Shown: positions 30,408 through 43,200, counted from the first letter of the stretch. The stretch is DNA of 64,000 nt from Azolla caroliniana (GCA_043228905.1 JBHGNT010000010.1:21700001-21764000), one strand, 5' to 3'. The notes: a model not told the origin generated them from the letters alone. Made by a program: numbers and translations.

Positions 30408-33400
30408 AGCACACTCTGTCTAATAGATTGAGATTCATATGATTGTAAATTTCAATATAAAGTGAAGATTTTTCTTTCCTTAGCATTGACTTAAGAAGAA
30501 AACAGTGTTCTTTCAACCCTTGGGTTGTGGATGTGAATTTATAATGAATATAGCATCAGACCCATCACATGACACGTGAACCTGTATTCTAGGGGAATAT
30601 AAATCATTAATCATCTTATTTTACACAAACCCACTAACCTAGATTATAATGGATAATACAATACTCAAAAATAATGCAACAAAAAAGTATTACCTTGTTT
30701 TCCATTCTCCAATCTTGTGGATGATGCCAGCAAATAATGCAACCAGGTTTGAAGGTTAAAAAAGTAACATGCTCTGGAAATGCAAGACATTTTGTATGTG
30801 CTGCCACAATGCATCGATCACATCTAAGAACCTTTGATTTACTTTGATGGGTCTTGCAAGTCATACATATCTGCAAAATAATCACATGCCCGGATTTCAT
30901 TATTTCCACGAATTCAATAGCTAAATAAAGTAATTAAGCATTTGATAAGAAAGACAATAGTAAGACAACATAATTCTGTTTATGAAAAATGCACAGATCA
31001 AGATAATTGTGTATCAAAAGTTTAAACCGATAGATCTATGCAAATTTTGTAGCTACATAAATAACAAGTACTTCATCATTTGGTAAGCATGGCAAATCAA
31101 TTCCTTGCATCAAATGTTGAAACCCGTACATCAAGATAATGTTGTGAGAGTATTAACTGTAGAAAAGAGTCAGGAACGTAGCATAAACCTCTGATAATTC
31201 ATAAATTTGAGTTTTTGTGGCTGAATCCTAGAGTCTGTTTCTATCAATACAGGCATGTACAACTGCAATATTCATCAGAACTGTTCTTGATAAAAACAGG
31301 TTTCCATTTGTAATGTGCCATCTTTTTTAGCCAAAATTAATACTTACTTTAAATCTGGAAGACAAAAAAATGATCTTATCACCGGCTATGAAAAATTGCT
31401 TCAGATCTTTATGCAAAAAGGTATAATTAATGGCTCGAATATAGAGAAATCTGAGACAAAGGCATATACTTACATGTTGAGGGCATACAAGATCACCGTT
31501 CTTGCGGAAAATAAAGTCTTTGGAACCTTTTGCACAAGTAAAATGATATTTTCTTTTGCAGCCTTTATAGGAACAAAGAACCACATTAGAAGAAGGTTCA
31601 ATAAATGTTTTACACAAAAAGCATTCAACCTGCCAATGTGATATAGTAAAAGTATTAGCACCTATAGGACTCCTAGAAATGACAAAAGGTAGGATAACAA
31701 AATCAATCCAACTGCAAACCAACTATGTAGTATTAGTTTTCATGTAAATTAATCATAGGGAGAGAAATTTCAATGAGGTTTAAAATTATGAAGTGCATTA
31801 TGAAATATTTAGATTACTTATAAATAAGAGATCAGAATATTCTTTTGTGTCTCTCTCATTAATTCCATTAATATAAATATTTCAATAAAGTGCATTATAA
31901 ATATTTATATTACTTATAAAATAAGATATCAAAATATCCTTTGGTGTCTCCCTCATTAATTCCATTAATAAGCAGAATGCATCAATCCACTTGAGATTTC
32001 AGGTCTCAAAGAAAAGAAGCAATTAACTAATATTTCAAAATTGAAAAGATAGCACGCATAATGCGTAGCATTTTCATCAGGGAGAGAAATTTCAATGAGG
32101 TTTAAAATTATGAAGTGCATTGTGAAATATTTAGATTACTTATAAATAAGAGATCAGAATATTCTTTTGTGTCTCTCTCATTAATTCCATTAATATAAAT
32201 ATTTCAATAAAGTGCATTATAAATATTTATATTACTTATAAAATAAGATATCAAAATATCCTTTGGTGTCTCTCTCATTAATTCCATTAATAAGCAGAAT
32301 GCATCAATCCACTTGAGATTTCAGGTCTCAAAGAAAAGAAGCGATTAACTAGTATTTCAAAATTGAAAAGATAGCACACATAATGAATGCATAGCCTTTT
32401 CATCAGGCTAGACGGGGTCACAAAAGCGAACAAAAATCTAAGATATTGCAAAAACTTCTCTAGCAGTTGCAACATCACACTCTCAAGAGAACCACCAATG
32501 CATCACTTCGAGCTAAAACTTAATTTTAAATATTAGTATTTCAATAAAGCTAATATTGAGGCATTTTCTTGCTTAACTGCATATTGCGAGCTCTTTATTG
32601 ATTATCAGATATTTTCCTTGTACAGGTCAATTTTTTTTCTTTGTGGCCAATAGGGATATATCTCACATTATGATCAACATGCTTCTGACACATCAAACAA
32701 TCAGACTTTCACTTAGAAATCTTTACATTCTTGCTATGCATGTTTCTCGCCCACCATGATCATACATGGTAGAGGACCAAGGAATTCACAGCTTAAATCA
32801 GCCTCATACGAAAGAAACTTTGACTTCTCACAAAGAATGTGCATAATGTGGAGACAATGCCTCCATTATTATATTATTGGAATATCAGGGGGATATCATC
32901 ATGAAATCTCTTCAATGGCCCCATAAAATTAAAGGTCTTAAATATTTCTCCTCAATATTGTATTCATGAAAAGTGGGATAGAGGCATCAAGATGTTCAGA
33001 ACTCGTAAAGTTAGAGAGTGGGATAGAGGCATCAGTGTGTTTGAACTTCAGAATAGACCAACACAACTAGAGCTATAATCTTAGTGCTGCCCAATATATG
33101 CATACAAATTCTACCAGGTCAAAATTTGATGTCCCTCTTAGATATACTTTGCTTCCTACTAAATTAAGAATGGGTATACCAGCTTTACATGAAACACTCC
33201 AAGATACACAACAATGAAAGTAGCCTGTCTGCTGCTAGTTCTACTTCACTTCACAGAAAACAGTTTTTGATACTTATTACATATATATTTGCTATCAAAC
33301 TGAATGTTTCAGCTGTGACTGCAAGTAAGTCTTGAATCATGCTCAACATCAATTTGAAGTACTAATACTGTTATAGACTTTATCCAGATAATTCTTCTCA

Positions 33401-34101
33401 GCAAAATGGCTTGTTATTGATGACACCTAAAAATCAACTTTTTCCAATGTTTTCAATTGAATTCTTAGCACTAGAGCTTTCAGTATTATCCAAATGTATG
33501 TGGTATCACAATAACGTAAGGACTCTTGAAAACAATCGGAGTGGATGCTCATTAACAGGTTAAGCTCGCTAAATAATCATTTTCCTTTCCGTCAGTACTT
33601 ACTCAGTTATGAACCATGCAAGGGACAATGAAATAGAATATACGAGAGTATTGAAAATATAAAACATAGTTTGACAGCACCGAATGAGAGTGATAACATA
33701 TGACATACCCGCTGTTCAGATTCACCACTAAGACAAAGTCCTGGAGATATAGAGGATCCATTTTTTATTGGTTTCATCCTCCTGTTCTTAAGATATTTCT
33801 CTAGGAGTGATTTCACTAGAGCTTGCTTTGATCGATAAACTGAAAATGAGTTTTGCTTCAGGATTCTTGTCCTCTGAAAATAAGTTCTATCTCGCAAGAA
33901 TCCAACATGCAGATTTGATTCCAATTCCCTATCAAAAGTTTTTGTATTTAGTTTGGTTAGAGGGGTTGCTCCTAGCAGCGTATCTTCCCAATGAGTGGTT
34001 TGTTTTTGTAGAAGAACCCAAGCTTTGCTTAAGCATCTCTTTCTCTTCTTCTTCTTCTTCCTCTTCTGAAGTGTATCCCAATCACATTTTGCGGGTTCCA
34101 T
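26528..34101 (-). CDS. ASHR3: PHD-SET histone-lysine methyltransferase, ASH1-related 3
   Basis: Ten exons: 33709-34101, 31474-31629, 30694-30870, 30098-30215, 29654-29744, 27972-28065, 27485-27563, 26979-27150, 26814-26891, 26528-26708; 512 aa (Arabidopsis ASHR3 about 497). Domains in order: a basic cluster (KRKKKKKRKR, about 15-24, likely nuclear localisation); a PHD-like zinc module (CFLC...CPQH, 133-183); a second Cys/His module (CMTC...CWHH, 185-234); a Cys-rich AWS region (about 300-335); SET with RFVNHSCHPNC at 412-422; post-SET CCCGASNCRGYLG. Members methylate histone H3. All phases agree. The first ATG in the frame is at 34101; the upstream leader may be spliced. Introns contain a 322-bp tandem duplication, a 153-bp tandem duplication and a LINE relic. 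Confidence 0.94.
28245..28815 (+). mobile_element. LINE relic in ASHR3 intron 5
   Basis: Plus-strand frames here resemble the LINE at 17.4-19.9 kb: PHDIIWAEMG...IEALFQ matches PHDIIRAEFT...VEALFQ, and further on RICRLCHQG...EEHYECN matches RICRLCHIE...DGYHFTC. The region is frame-broken and diverged, so it is an older copy of the same family, opposite to the host gene. Confidence 0.65.
29032..29337 (+). repeat. 153-bp tandem duplication, open in frame
   Basis: Two back-to-back, apparently identical 153-bp copies (29032-29184, 29185-29337) in ASHR3 intron 5. As 153 is divisible by three, a plus-strand frame (28966-29436) runs through both and encodes a 51-residue repeat. I regard the frame as non-coding; it is antisense inside an intron and next to a LINE relic. 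Confidence 0.9.
30379..30407. repeat. (CT)n microsatellite
   Basis: Pure CT run of about 29 bp in ASHR3 intron 3. Confidence 0.9.
31757..32404. repeat. 322-bp tandem duplication with inner repeat
   Basis: 31757-32078 recurs as 32079-32404 in ASHR3 intron 1 with few differences. Each copy is itself built of two diverged units about 97 bp apart (for example starting at 31791 and 31888), so duplication happened at least twice. Confidence 0.9.
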
Positions 34102-34479
34102 CTGCACTTTGTTATATTTTCTCCCCTGATAACTTTGCTAGAAACAATCTCATTCCTGCTAATTCAGTTCAGGATTTGCTATCATTCTTCAGGTGTTCTT
34201 CTATCATTCCCATGTGTTTATTTTAGTGCACATTTTTGGATCATAGACCACATGCTTGGCACATCTTCGCTCACTCTGAATCAATGTTCAAAAAAACAAG
34301 AGCTAAGTAGTTTGAAGTTGCATTGATCAAAAATCACCTTAAGATTTTGAAATTGAAGGTTCAGATACATATGAAACGTTGGATTATTCCACCATTCAAT
34401 CTATTAAAATAATTAATTTCAACAAATTTAGATAATATGATTTCTACCTTTTCGTAGATTCATCTTTTAGAGCACAGCT

Positions 34480-35500
34480 TTGCATACATATTTCGAAAAT
34501 TGAATCCAAATGCAGGGAATCTATTTGAATTTCTTGTACAATGAATTTGTAAACTGTCTTATTCCTTTGATTTTTATGTCATAAATTTTCCAATACCTTA
34601 AGGAGCCTCATCACACAAAATTTATTGGAAATTCATAATCTACTATGTCTTTGATGAACTGCAGAATGGGGACTTTCCATTGGCCCTGGAAACTCTAAAG
34701 TTGAGACATAGCATTGAAACGGTTTGCGCTTCTTGTACAAAAAAAAAGTAAACTGTCTTATTCGTTTGTTTTTCTGTTGTAGTTTTTCCCATACAAAATC
34801 CTCATAATCTTTAATGGAAACTGTAGATTGTGAACTTCCTATATGCCCCCAGAAATCCTAAACTGTAGATTGTGAACTTTCTATATGGCCCCAGATCATT
34901 TGAATTGTATAATAAAACGGTAAAACTTACTTCTTCTTTTTCTCCTGTTGTAGTTATTTGAGTATCACATAGAGCCTTTCTTGCACAGATCGTGAGCTTC
35001 AGACTTAGAATCTAAATGAAAACTGCAAGCATAAACTTTGCATAGGTTGTCAGAAACACTAACGATAGGAGATATATGAGATATATCAGGGAAATTGATT
35101 GAATTTCTTGTTGAAAATTCTACATATGAGATGTTTGAATTTCATGTACGAGAAAATCGCCATGACTGCATTAGTAATTTGTTTTCCCTGTTGTAGTCCC
35201 TTTAGTATCTTGGGAAACAGTTTACTTTTCTTCAATGATAAAAGTAGAATAACTGCATTACTCTTTTCCTTTCTTTGCCTCGGTTCTTCTACTACCTCAG
35301 GGAATTATTTTTATTCCCCGTACAATAAAAATTCCCGAACTGTGTTCCCCTGTCATCATTTTTCTCCATCTCGTTAGCATAAAATCTAGTACATGGTGGA
35401 TGAGAATTGTGGAATATAAACTTTGCATAGGCTGCTAGAATTGTGGAAAACTGATTGTATTATGTATCTTGTAAAAAAAATTAGCAAAGTGTCTAACTCC
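34480..35500. repeat. Degenerate roughly 190-bp repeat region upstream of ASHR3
   Basis: Motifs such as 'gtaaactgtcttattc', 'ctgttgtag', 'ataaactttgcatagg' and 'cttgtacaa' recur several times at irregular spacing. A clearer tandem pair of about 50 bp is at 34815-34905. This lies in the presumed 5' leader or promoter of ASHR3. No gene is supported here. Confidence 0.4.
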
Positions 35501-36166
35501 ATTGGTTTTCTATTATCTAGAAACTTACAGGCTACTATATTTGTTATGAAAATTTGTTGATTGGACTTTGGGGAGGTCGCTGCAAACCCTGAAATATTAG
35601 AGATAGTAGGAGAGAAACTGAGTTCAATCTTACTTTTTTGTTCTTGTTTTATGTTGTCCTGGTTCTTCTTCCAGGGCAATGAAGACAATGACAGTGAAAT
35701 GATGGATGTATCCAAATTTTGTAGCCAGCTGGTGACTAAGTGAGATAAATGCGTCCAGATCTGCAGAAAAAAGAGAGGGAAAAGCACGGAATAATTCTCA
35801 GTTTACTTTCTGTTTTGAACTCTTTTGTTCTAGAAGCAACAAAAAAACCCTAAAATACTGACGTCACAGAAAAGTAGATCATCGCTCTCTGTGTGTGTCA
35901 AGGTTTTGAAGCCCTTAAACACGGAAGTGACAAAAGAAAGATCATGTCTCTCCCACTGTCTCTAGATGTAGAGAAAGACCTGTATAGAAGCAAAAGAAAC
36001 CTAAAATGCTGCTGGCCTGACTGAAAGGTAGACCATCGCTTTCGTTCTCTGTGTATCCTCCATTCTCCGGGGTTGGAAAAGGCGGGCATTCAATCCGTCG
36101 CCGTAGAGCAGAGAGTGGAGAAGAGCGAGAGAGATTCCATCGCTAGAGAAAAGAGGCTTCTTCTGC

Positions 36167-36178
36167 TTTGGCGCCAAA
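36167..36178. promoter_or_regulatory. Palindromic E2F site (TTTGGCGCCAAA)
   Basis: A perfect 12-bp palindrome that contains the E2F consensus TTTSSCGC on both strands. It lies about 2.07 kb upstream of the ASHR3 start codon, beside a purine-rich leader-like stretch. E2F control would suit a cell-cycle-linked chromatin gene; I recall ASHR3 being linked to E2F in Arabidopsis roots but have not checked it. The distance implies a long or spliced 5' leader. Confidence 0.55.
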
Positions 36179-36179
36179 A

Positions 36180-38940
36180 CAAAAGGAAAAAGAAAAAGAG
36201 AAACCCGGTCCCCCTCGTTCGCTTTGTTTCATCGATCCATTAGCTGTTGCTGTTCCTGCTGCTTCTTCATTTTTGCTTTAAAAAGTCTTCCTCTACTTAA
36301 CGAATAACGGAGGGCTCTTTTGTGTATGGATGAATGAAATCAATGGCCTCTCCGCCATCTCTCTCTCTCTCCCTTAAAAGCACTCAATTATATTAATTGT
36401 ATGGAAAATCCACCGTGTTACACGTTACAAACGTGTCTTAGTCTCCTCTACCTATCATATGCCTTTGTCGGGACACGGACTTCCTGAAAAGCCGATAGAA
36501 AACCTAAACATGCACTTCACGAAATGATCCCCACGTGCTCTCCACGTAAGAATGCCTTTCAACTTCTTCGCATAGGCTTTCGCCCAATATCTACTATGTA
36601 TATCAAACATAACAGTATTACACCTATATTCGAATTGCGTTGCAGTCCCCCGATATTGTAAAATTTGGGAACCATATCTCCAACTCTTCACTTGGATCAT
36701 TTTGAACATACCGAGGAAAAACCCCATTGTTGAGGTCAAATAACAAGAAGTTTAATCTTGCCAAGTGTTCGATAAGTTCTTCCAAGTGATATGCACTATA
36801 TGACATTTAATGAACCTATGGGTAATGTCCTTCCAACATAATGGTGCAAAAGAAGCATGTACCTCTCTTTAAGGTTGAACCTAGTGGGAGCCCACCAATC
36901 ATGACTGTCCATATGAATACCTTTGCACAAAATGGCAAATGGGAAGAATGCCAACCACAATTGCAATATTTGCCACCACCTTGTATTTGACTTACATACA
37001 TCCCACACCTTTTAACAATATAATGATGTCATTGCATGATGATATAGTACATTTGTAGCGACAAGTGTGTACCGTCCTATAACCATTAATCCACCCAAGA
37101 TGCAATATTAATTTTCATTGGCAAATATCCATGCAACAGTGGTTGTAATTTCTCCTAAATAAATCCATATATTTGGGGGAGTACATAATCATTGTTTGCC
37201 ATCTTCAAACTCAAACAACCTTTGAGATTCATTATCAACCGCATCTCCCAAAACTACCTAGCTTGGTAGGCTTGGCATTATGTTGTTATGTATTGTCATC
37301 GGGCATGGGTTGTATTTCCTTAACTCGCATTGATATGGAGTTGAGATTTGCACGGCATGGTGTTGGCAATGACTCGTGCCATAAACATTGGAATGCAACG
37401 GTATCTTATTTGTCACGATGATCGAGATCTTCACGTGACGATATCTCGTTGGGCATAAACAATTCATGTAGGGATATCAAGGCATCAACGAAGACTTTAT
37501 GTTGTTAACATGATGTTGTATTAATCATAATAATTGAGGTCATATATTGTAGGTTTTCATATGTATTGCTTTTTAAGTCTTCATATTGTAGTACTTTATT
37601 GGTAGCATCGATTAAGATCGCGATAAGTAAAGAGTGGTTGGAAGCAATATGTTGGTTCATATGGTTGTGTTTTCGTTGTTTGCAAGTGATAGAAGGTTGA
37701 GATTGCCCAAAGGTGACCTCAAAACGTATTGTATCACTATCATTAATTAAAAGATAGATTTCAACATCATAAATTATAATGAAAAAAATAAAACAATTAC
37801 ATGTTTGACAGTGTAATACCATTATATTAGTATATTTATAAATGTATACATTGGATGTCTTTTGCCTTTTCACGGAATATTTTCAAAATATTCCTATGTC
37901 ATCTTACACAATATTTTTTGCGAGGATGGGCTTAGCTTTGGTAAACAATTACAAACTACTAATAGGTTGGGTTCACATGGCATGGAAACTAACTTTGTGT
38001 GATGGCCATTTGACAATAAATTAATGTAAAAACCAGAGTGTATGATGTTAGATAAAAACGGTCGATACATACTTATACAATGCCAAGTGGGGAATTTCGT
38101 TATATATTTGACCAATCATTCATAAAGCATTTTGCTTTGTGCACCAAATAAATCTTCATTCATGAACAAAGCCATCTTGTTTGTTAGATGTTGTTTTACA
38201 TACAAGGTGTCACTAAATTGGGAATCGAGTCACATGCCATATTCAATCAATTATACTAAAAATAAGAGTTTGTGTTACAAAGTCAACAAATAAATCTTCA
38301 TTCATGAACAAAGCCATCTTGTTTGTTAGATGTTGTTTTACATACAAGGTGTCACTAAATTGGGAATCGAGTCACATGCCATATTCAATCAATTATACTA
38401 AAAATAAGAGTTTGTGTTACAAAGTCAACAACAACAAAAGGACGATAGCTGATTGTTCATCCTCATCAAACCTTACGACATGTTGTCATGGTGCGTGAAA
38501 CGAAATCATGGATCATACAAAAAATATTCATTTCTAGCATCTCACATTTTGTGTTTGGATTGAAAATGATTCGGTGGAATTTGTTGGGATCACATTTTCC
38601 CATGTTCCACAAGATATTAGCCTTCTTCTTCCTTTTGGACGGAAAATGATTTGGTGGAATTTGGGATCACATTTTTCCACGTTCCATTAGTTATTACCCT
38701 TCTTAGTTCAATAGAAGGGAGTATGGTGGGCTATACCAAGAGAACATAACTTCATCGCATGAGAGCCTCTATATACAGATAAAATCTCACATGGTCACAC
38801 GATGATGTGAAGGCCATCCATCCATCATAATACCCTGGAAAGATCACGAGCTGCAATGGACTACTACGTAAAAACCCTAAACCCCATAAACCCCCCCCCC
38901 CAAAACCGGGTGAAAGCTTATAAACGGGCGGACAAAAGAA
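36180..38940. other. Intergenic, no gene seen
   Basis: Overlapping short minus-strand frames at 36455-37008 and frames near 37173-38115 show no domain. A 142-bp tandem duplication occupies 38145-38428. A run of 11 C lies at 38891-38901. Confidence 0.55.
38145..38428. repeat. 142-bp tandem duplication
   Basis: Two back-to-back copies (38145-38286, 38287-38428), apparently identical, each starting 'caaataaatcttcattcatg'. Confidence 0.92.
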
Positions 38941-38953
38941 AGACACGAGCGGA

Positions 38954-38991
38954 TGAGTCAAAGTGGGCATGACGTCATCGCAGCTCACGTG
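38954..38991. promoter_or_regulatory. bZIP-type element cluster upstream of MTPC4
   Basis: Three bZIP core sites sit within 38 bp: TGAGTCA (38954-38960), TGACGTCA (38970-38977, a palindromic C-box/CRE core) and CACGTG (38986-38991, a G-box). They lie about 0.95 kb upstream of the MTPC4 start and about 5 kb from the ASHR3 start. They probably mark a promoter; the target is inferred by distance only. Confidence 0.5.
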
Positions 38992-39129
38992 CTGGCAAGC
39001 GGCAAAGGGGCACCGAGTCACGACATAAAAACAGAACGCGTTCATCGGAAAAGGACTGCGAAAGAAAGAAAGAAAGAAACAAAAGTGACGTGCTGTCTGT
39101 GTCATTCTCTGAATGACGATTGACTGTTT

Positions 39130-39198
39130 AATTCTTCCTGTGTTTTTTTGTTTGGTCTTCGACAGCACCTAAACCAAAGAAAAAACACAGGAAGAATT
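39130..39198. repeat. Short inverted repeat (19-bp arms)
   Basis: 39130-39148 and 39180-39198 are perfect reverse complements (aattcttcctgtgtttttt), with a 31-bp loop. A direct repeat 'gtcttcgacagcacct' starts in the loop and recurs just after the second arm. It precedes the MTPC4 leader. Confidence 0.8.
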
Positions 39199-39918
39199 TA
39201 TTCTCCTTGCGTCTTCGACAGCACCTGTCGTTCTGTCTGGCCATGCCAAAGCTTCGAAGGAATGAATCCATGAGGAAAACAGAAAAAGCGATTGCGAACC
39301 TATAGACTCGAGACTGTTCTCCTCGCCTCCACCATCACTGATCAGCTTAGGTTCTCCTGCGTCGTAATATTGTAATATTGCATAGGAGCGTTCATTCGTG
39401 TTCGTTGCATGCGTTAAAAAGTGAAGAAGTTAATGGTGCCGATGGAGAAAGAGGAGGAGAAGTAGCCATGCGCTGAATCCTGAAGAAAGGGAAGAAACTG
39501 AAAGAGAAGAAATAGAAGAAGCAGGAACAGCAGATGAAACCGAATCAGCAGACGGAGACAAGAAAGAGATTGCTAAATACCGCCGAAACAGAAGCAGAAG
39601 CAGAAGCAGACGTGCTTCAATGTAACGGGGATGCATAGTATGCTAAGTTGAGCTTTTCCAGCAACACCAAAGAATATTTGCATGCAATGGATCTTTAAAA
39701 CGAAGAAGAATAGAGGAGGAGAAGAAGTAGACAATTGTTACGACAATGAAACAGAAGTAACAGGAAAAGATAAGAGATGCACTAATTACTGCAGAAACAG
39801 AAACAAAACAGATGCACTAATTACTGCAGAAACAGAAACAAAACAAGTAAAATCAAACGAAGAAGAAGAAGAAAAAATCAAAAGAAGAAAGAAGAAGAAA
39901 TCAGGTTTTGTTGGCACA

Positions 39919-40198
39919 ATGAGGATGCTTGTGACCATATTAAGGAAATCTTTTTCAATGTCTAGCAGAAGGGAGAATGTTTTTTCTCATGGACACATTC
40001 CGGTCAAGATCTCTTGGGATCCTAGTTCATTTTCTCTCCATAAATTGTCCTCTTTCAAAAGGCATTGGCTTCCCTCACAGGACTTTTCTCTTTCTCGTCA
40101 TGGAGATATCTCTACAGTATCTGCAAATGATCTTTCATTACCTCCTCCCCCGAATCATATCTTAATTCATAAAACGAACAATACTTTTATAAGTAAGG

Positions 40199-40242
<44 letters not shown>

Positions 40243-43200
40243 TAAGATATTCTGAGTTCTCCATATAAGATTTGTCAGTGATCAATATAAGCAATATGTC
40301 ACATATTGGTATGAATTCATTCTCTCTCCCTCTCTCCCCCTTTTTCTCTTTCCCAGTGATCAAAAAGTTCTCTAAGCAATTTTCCATCTCTCCCCAGATA
40401 CTAGAGTTCAAACAGCGCCGAAGATTAAGTTCAAGCATCGATCACAACATGATTGCTGGCCTAAAAGCTTGGCAATAATGGAAAATATCTTCTTTTGCAA
40501 TAGAGGTAGTTTGTGTAAAAGCTTACAATTCTTTTTTCTTTTAATCCTGTTAACAAGTGAATGTAGGTGCTGAAAATGGAACATTTATGGACTCCATTAG
40601 TTTTATCTCATTGACATCTAATCTCACCTCTTTCTTTGTCTTTATGTTTTTTTTACTGAAGTAGCTGATTCTTGTATTGATGAGCTGAGCCTGATCATTC
40701 CAGTCTGTGGCAAATTGTTTTTTTCCTCTCATTCTGTTCATTTAAGCCTATAGTAAAATTTGATTTTAATATAAGATATTCAGGAAAAAACCGCAATGAG
40801 AATTTCATTGTCTGCAATATTGCAACAAATTAGATGATGTAATGAATTCTCTCTTTCTCTGCAGTAATGTAGAGATGACCATTATGTATATCTCGAGTAA
40901 GTCACCGTGTTCCTATCCTCATAGGACTGAATTTCACTCGCAAATTTCATTACTTTTTATTTGTTTTAGTTGCACACGCCCACAATATTATGCAATGACT
41001 TTTCTTGTATCCTTTGCGGTTGAGATCATCAAGCTTCTTTATCAGGTTTGAATAAAAAATATCATTGCGATTATCGTAACTTTGGGGTGATTTAATTCTA
41101 AGACTAAAGAAAATATTTTATTTAAGTTCTGGTAATGGTTAAAGTTAGAATTTGATGACTAACATTGAATGTGATATCTGCCAAGTCTGAAGATTACTTT
41201 TGAACATTTTTGTTAACAGTCTTTAATATTGGTTTTGTATGCCTTTATATTATATAGACATCTGATTTCTGGAGCTTTGACCTTGCACAGCCTTTAGTTC
41301 TGATGCTGTAAACGGAGGTCATGATCATGTTGCTACCCCAGAAATCCAAGACTACAGGTACGTAGCAATTAGATGGTCTGTCTTTCAATCACTATTAACA
41401 CACTCCTAGTCTTTGCTACCTATAATTGCAAGTGGATAATATTAATTTATCTTATGTTTGGCTGTAAGTAGCATGATTCAAGTATTTTTTTTAGTCTTAA
41501 CATTGAATATAAAGTGCGGTTATAGCAACAGAAACTTTCAAATTAGGTGCATTTTACAAAATATACAATGGCATTCTGTAGCCCTTTACATTTCACGATT
41601 TTAATTTTTTTGTTACACTCTGTGCATATGGATTTTTTTTAAAGATTTGTACTCTGTTGGTGATTTGTAGAGTCTAAGTAGAAGTCTGTGTTGCATGGTA
41701 GAATTTTCTCTGTACACTTTTTGCTCATAATCGTATAACTGCAGAACAAAAACATATGGTTGAATGCTATATAAGCTGGACAATGCTCTAGATTTTCACT
41801 GCAATGATATTTCATTTACTCTATTTATGTTTCTTAGAGATTGTTAATGATAGTCTGAAGAAAACTATGTAGAAATAAGTCTGAAGCTGAAGTGTCCATA
41901 TTGCTAGAAATGTGCGTAGTGCATCATGTGGCAGTTTTTTATGCTCTAGATTTTCACTGCAATGATATTTCATTTAATATATTTATGTTTCTTAGAGATT
42001 GTTAATGATAGTCTGAAGAAAACTATATTGAAATAAGTCTGAAGCAGAAGTGTCCATATTGCTAGAAATGTGTGTAGTGCAACACATGTGGTCAGGCATG
42101 TTGCATTTTCTTATGTATTTGAAAATACAAAATGTTGCTATGCAGTCAGAGAGCTGTCACTGTAGCACTTTGGTGCAATTTTATAATCTTCTCCTTGAAG
42201 TGTAGCATGTGGGTAATGAGCTCAAGCCATGTATTGCTTGCTGAAGCTGTCCATTCTCTAGCAGACCTCGCCAATCAGGTGAGGCATTGTCAAAAGTGAG
42301 AAAGAAGATGGAGATAGTCTAGGTTTATAAGATGTGAAAGATTAAAAGCATCTTAAGATTCATTTAAGTACGTGATGACGAAACATAAACAATAAGAATC
42401 CATATGAATACATTTGTTTAGAGTGATTTCAAGTTTGCATTTTGATTTCATCTTGCAGGCCTTACTGGCATATGGTCTAATCAGTTCCAGAAGAGCACCT
42501 GATGATATGCATCCGTGTGTAATTTGTCTATCTTAATATATTATGCTGTAAAAATTGTGTTTAACTTTTTGTTCCCATGAAGCTTTTTTCTGCAATAACT
42601 TGCAAAGTCTTTCCTTCAAGAATATTTAATCCGGTGAATTGGCTGCTTGATTCCAGGTATGGATATTCAAAGGAGAGGTTTGTTTGGTCTCTCATTTCAG
42701 CTGTTGGTATCTTTTGTTTAGGGTCTGGTGCTACAATTGTTGATGGATTTTCAAACCTATGGAAGGCAGAGGTCACACAACTATTCTGTATTTATGATTC
42801 TTTAGTTTTATGTTTCCTCCACGCAGCTGCTCATTTTAGTGGAACATGTTAGTTTTGACAGCTTCCAGATAACATACATATTGCATTTATGGTTCTTGGT
42901 GGTTCCATGATAATGGAAGGTACAACTAAATTAACATGAGAGGAACGAAATTCAAGCTAAGCTTTTGTATTTTTGCTTATGAATACTACAATTTCAGGCA
43001 TTTCGTTGCTAGTTGCCCTTAGTGCTGTGCGTAAAGGAGCTACTGCAGAAGGCATGACCATGTGGGGTTACTGTTGGCATGGTCATGACCCAACGGCTGT
43101 TGCTGTTTTGATGGAGGTATAATGGAGACATGAATATATTTGGTCCTATTTTGTGAAGCTGAATACTAGTCTGCATCCTTACATTAGCCTTTACTGTTGG

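Noticed and set aside
33807-34226. 139-codon plus-strand frame opposite ASHR3 exon 1
   Set aside because: Shadow of the antisense coding exon, with poly-Ser from the Lys/Arg run.
35561-35743. Plus-strand exon-like segment with a strong acceptor and in-frame stop upstream of ASHR3
   Set aside because: I could not link it to other exons or to any known protein, and the area is repeat-rich. Kept only as a finding to check.
36455-37008. Three overlapping minus-strand frames of 60-94 codons
   Set aside because: No domain and no splice context that would join them; perhaps a decayed transposon, but not supportable.
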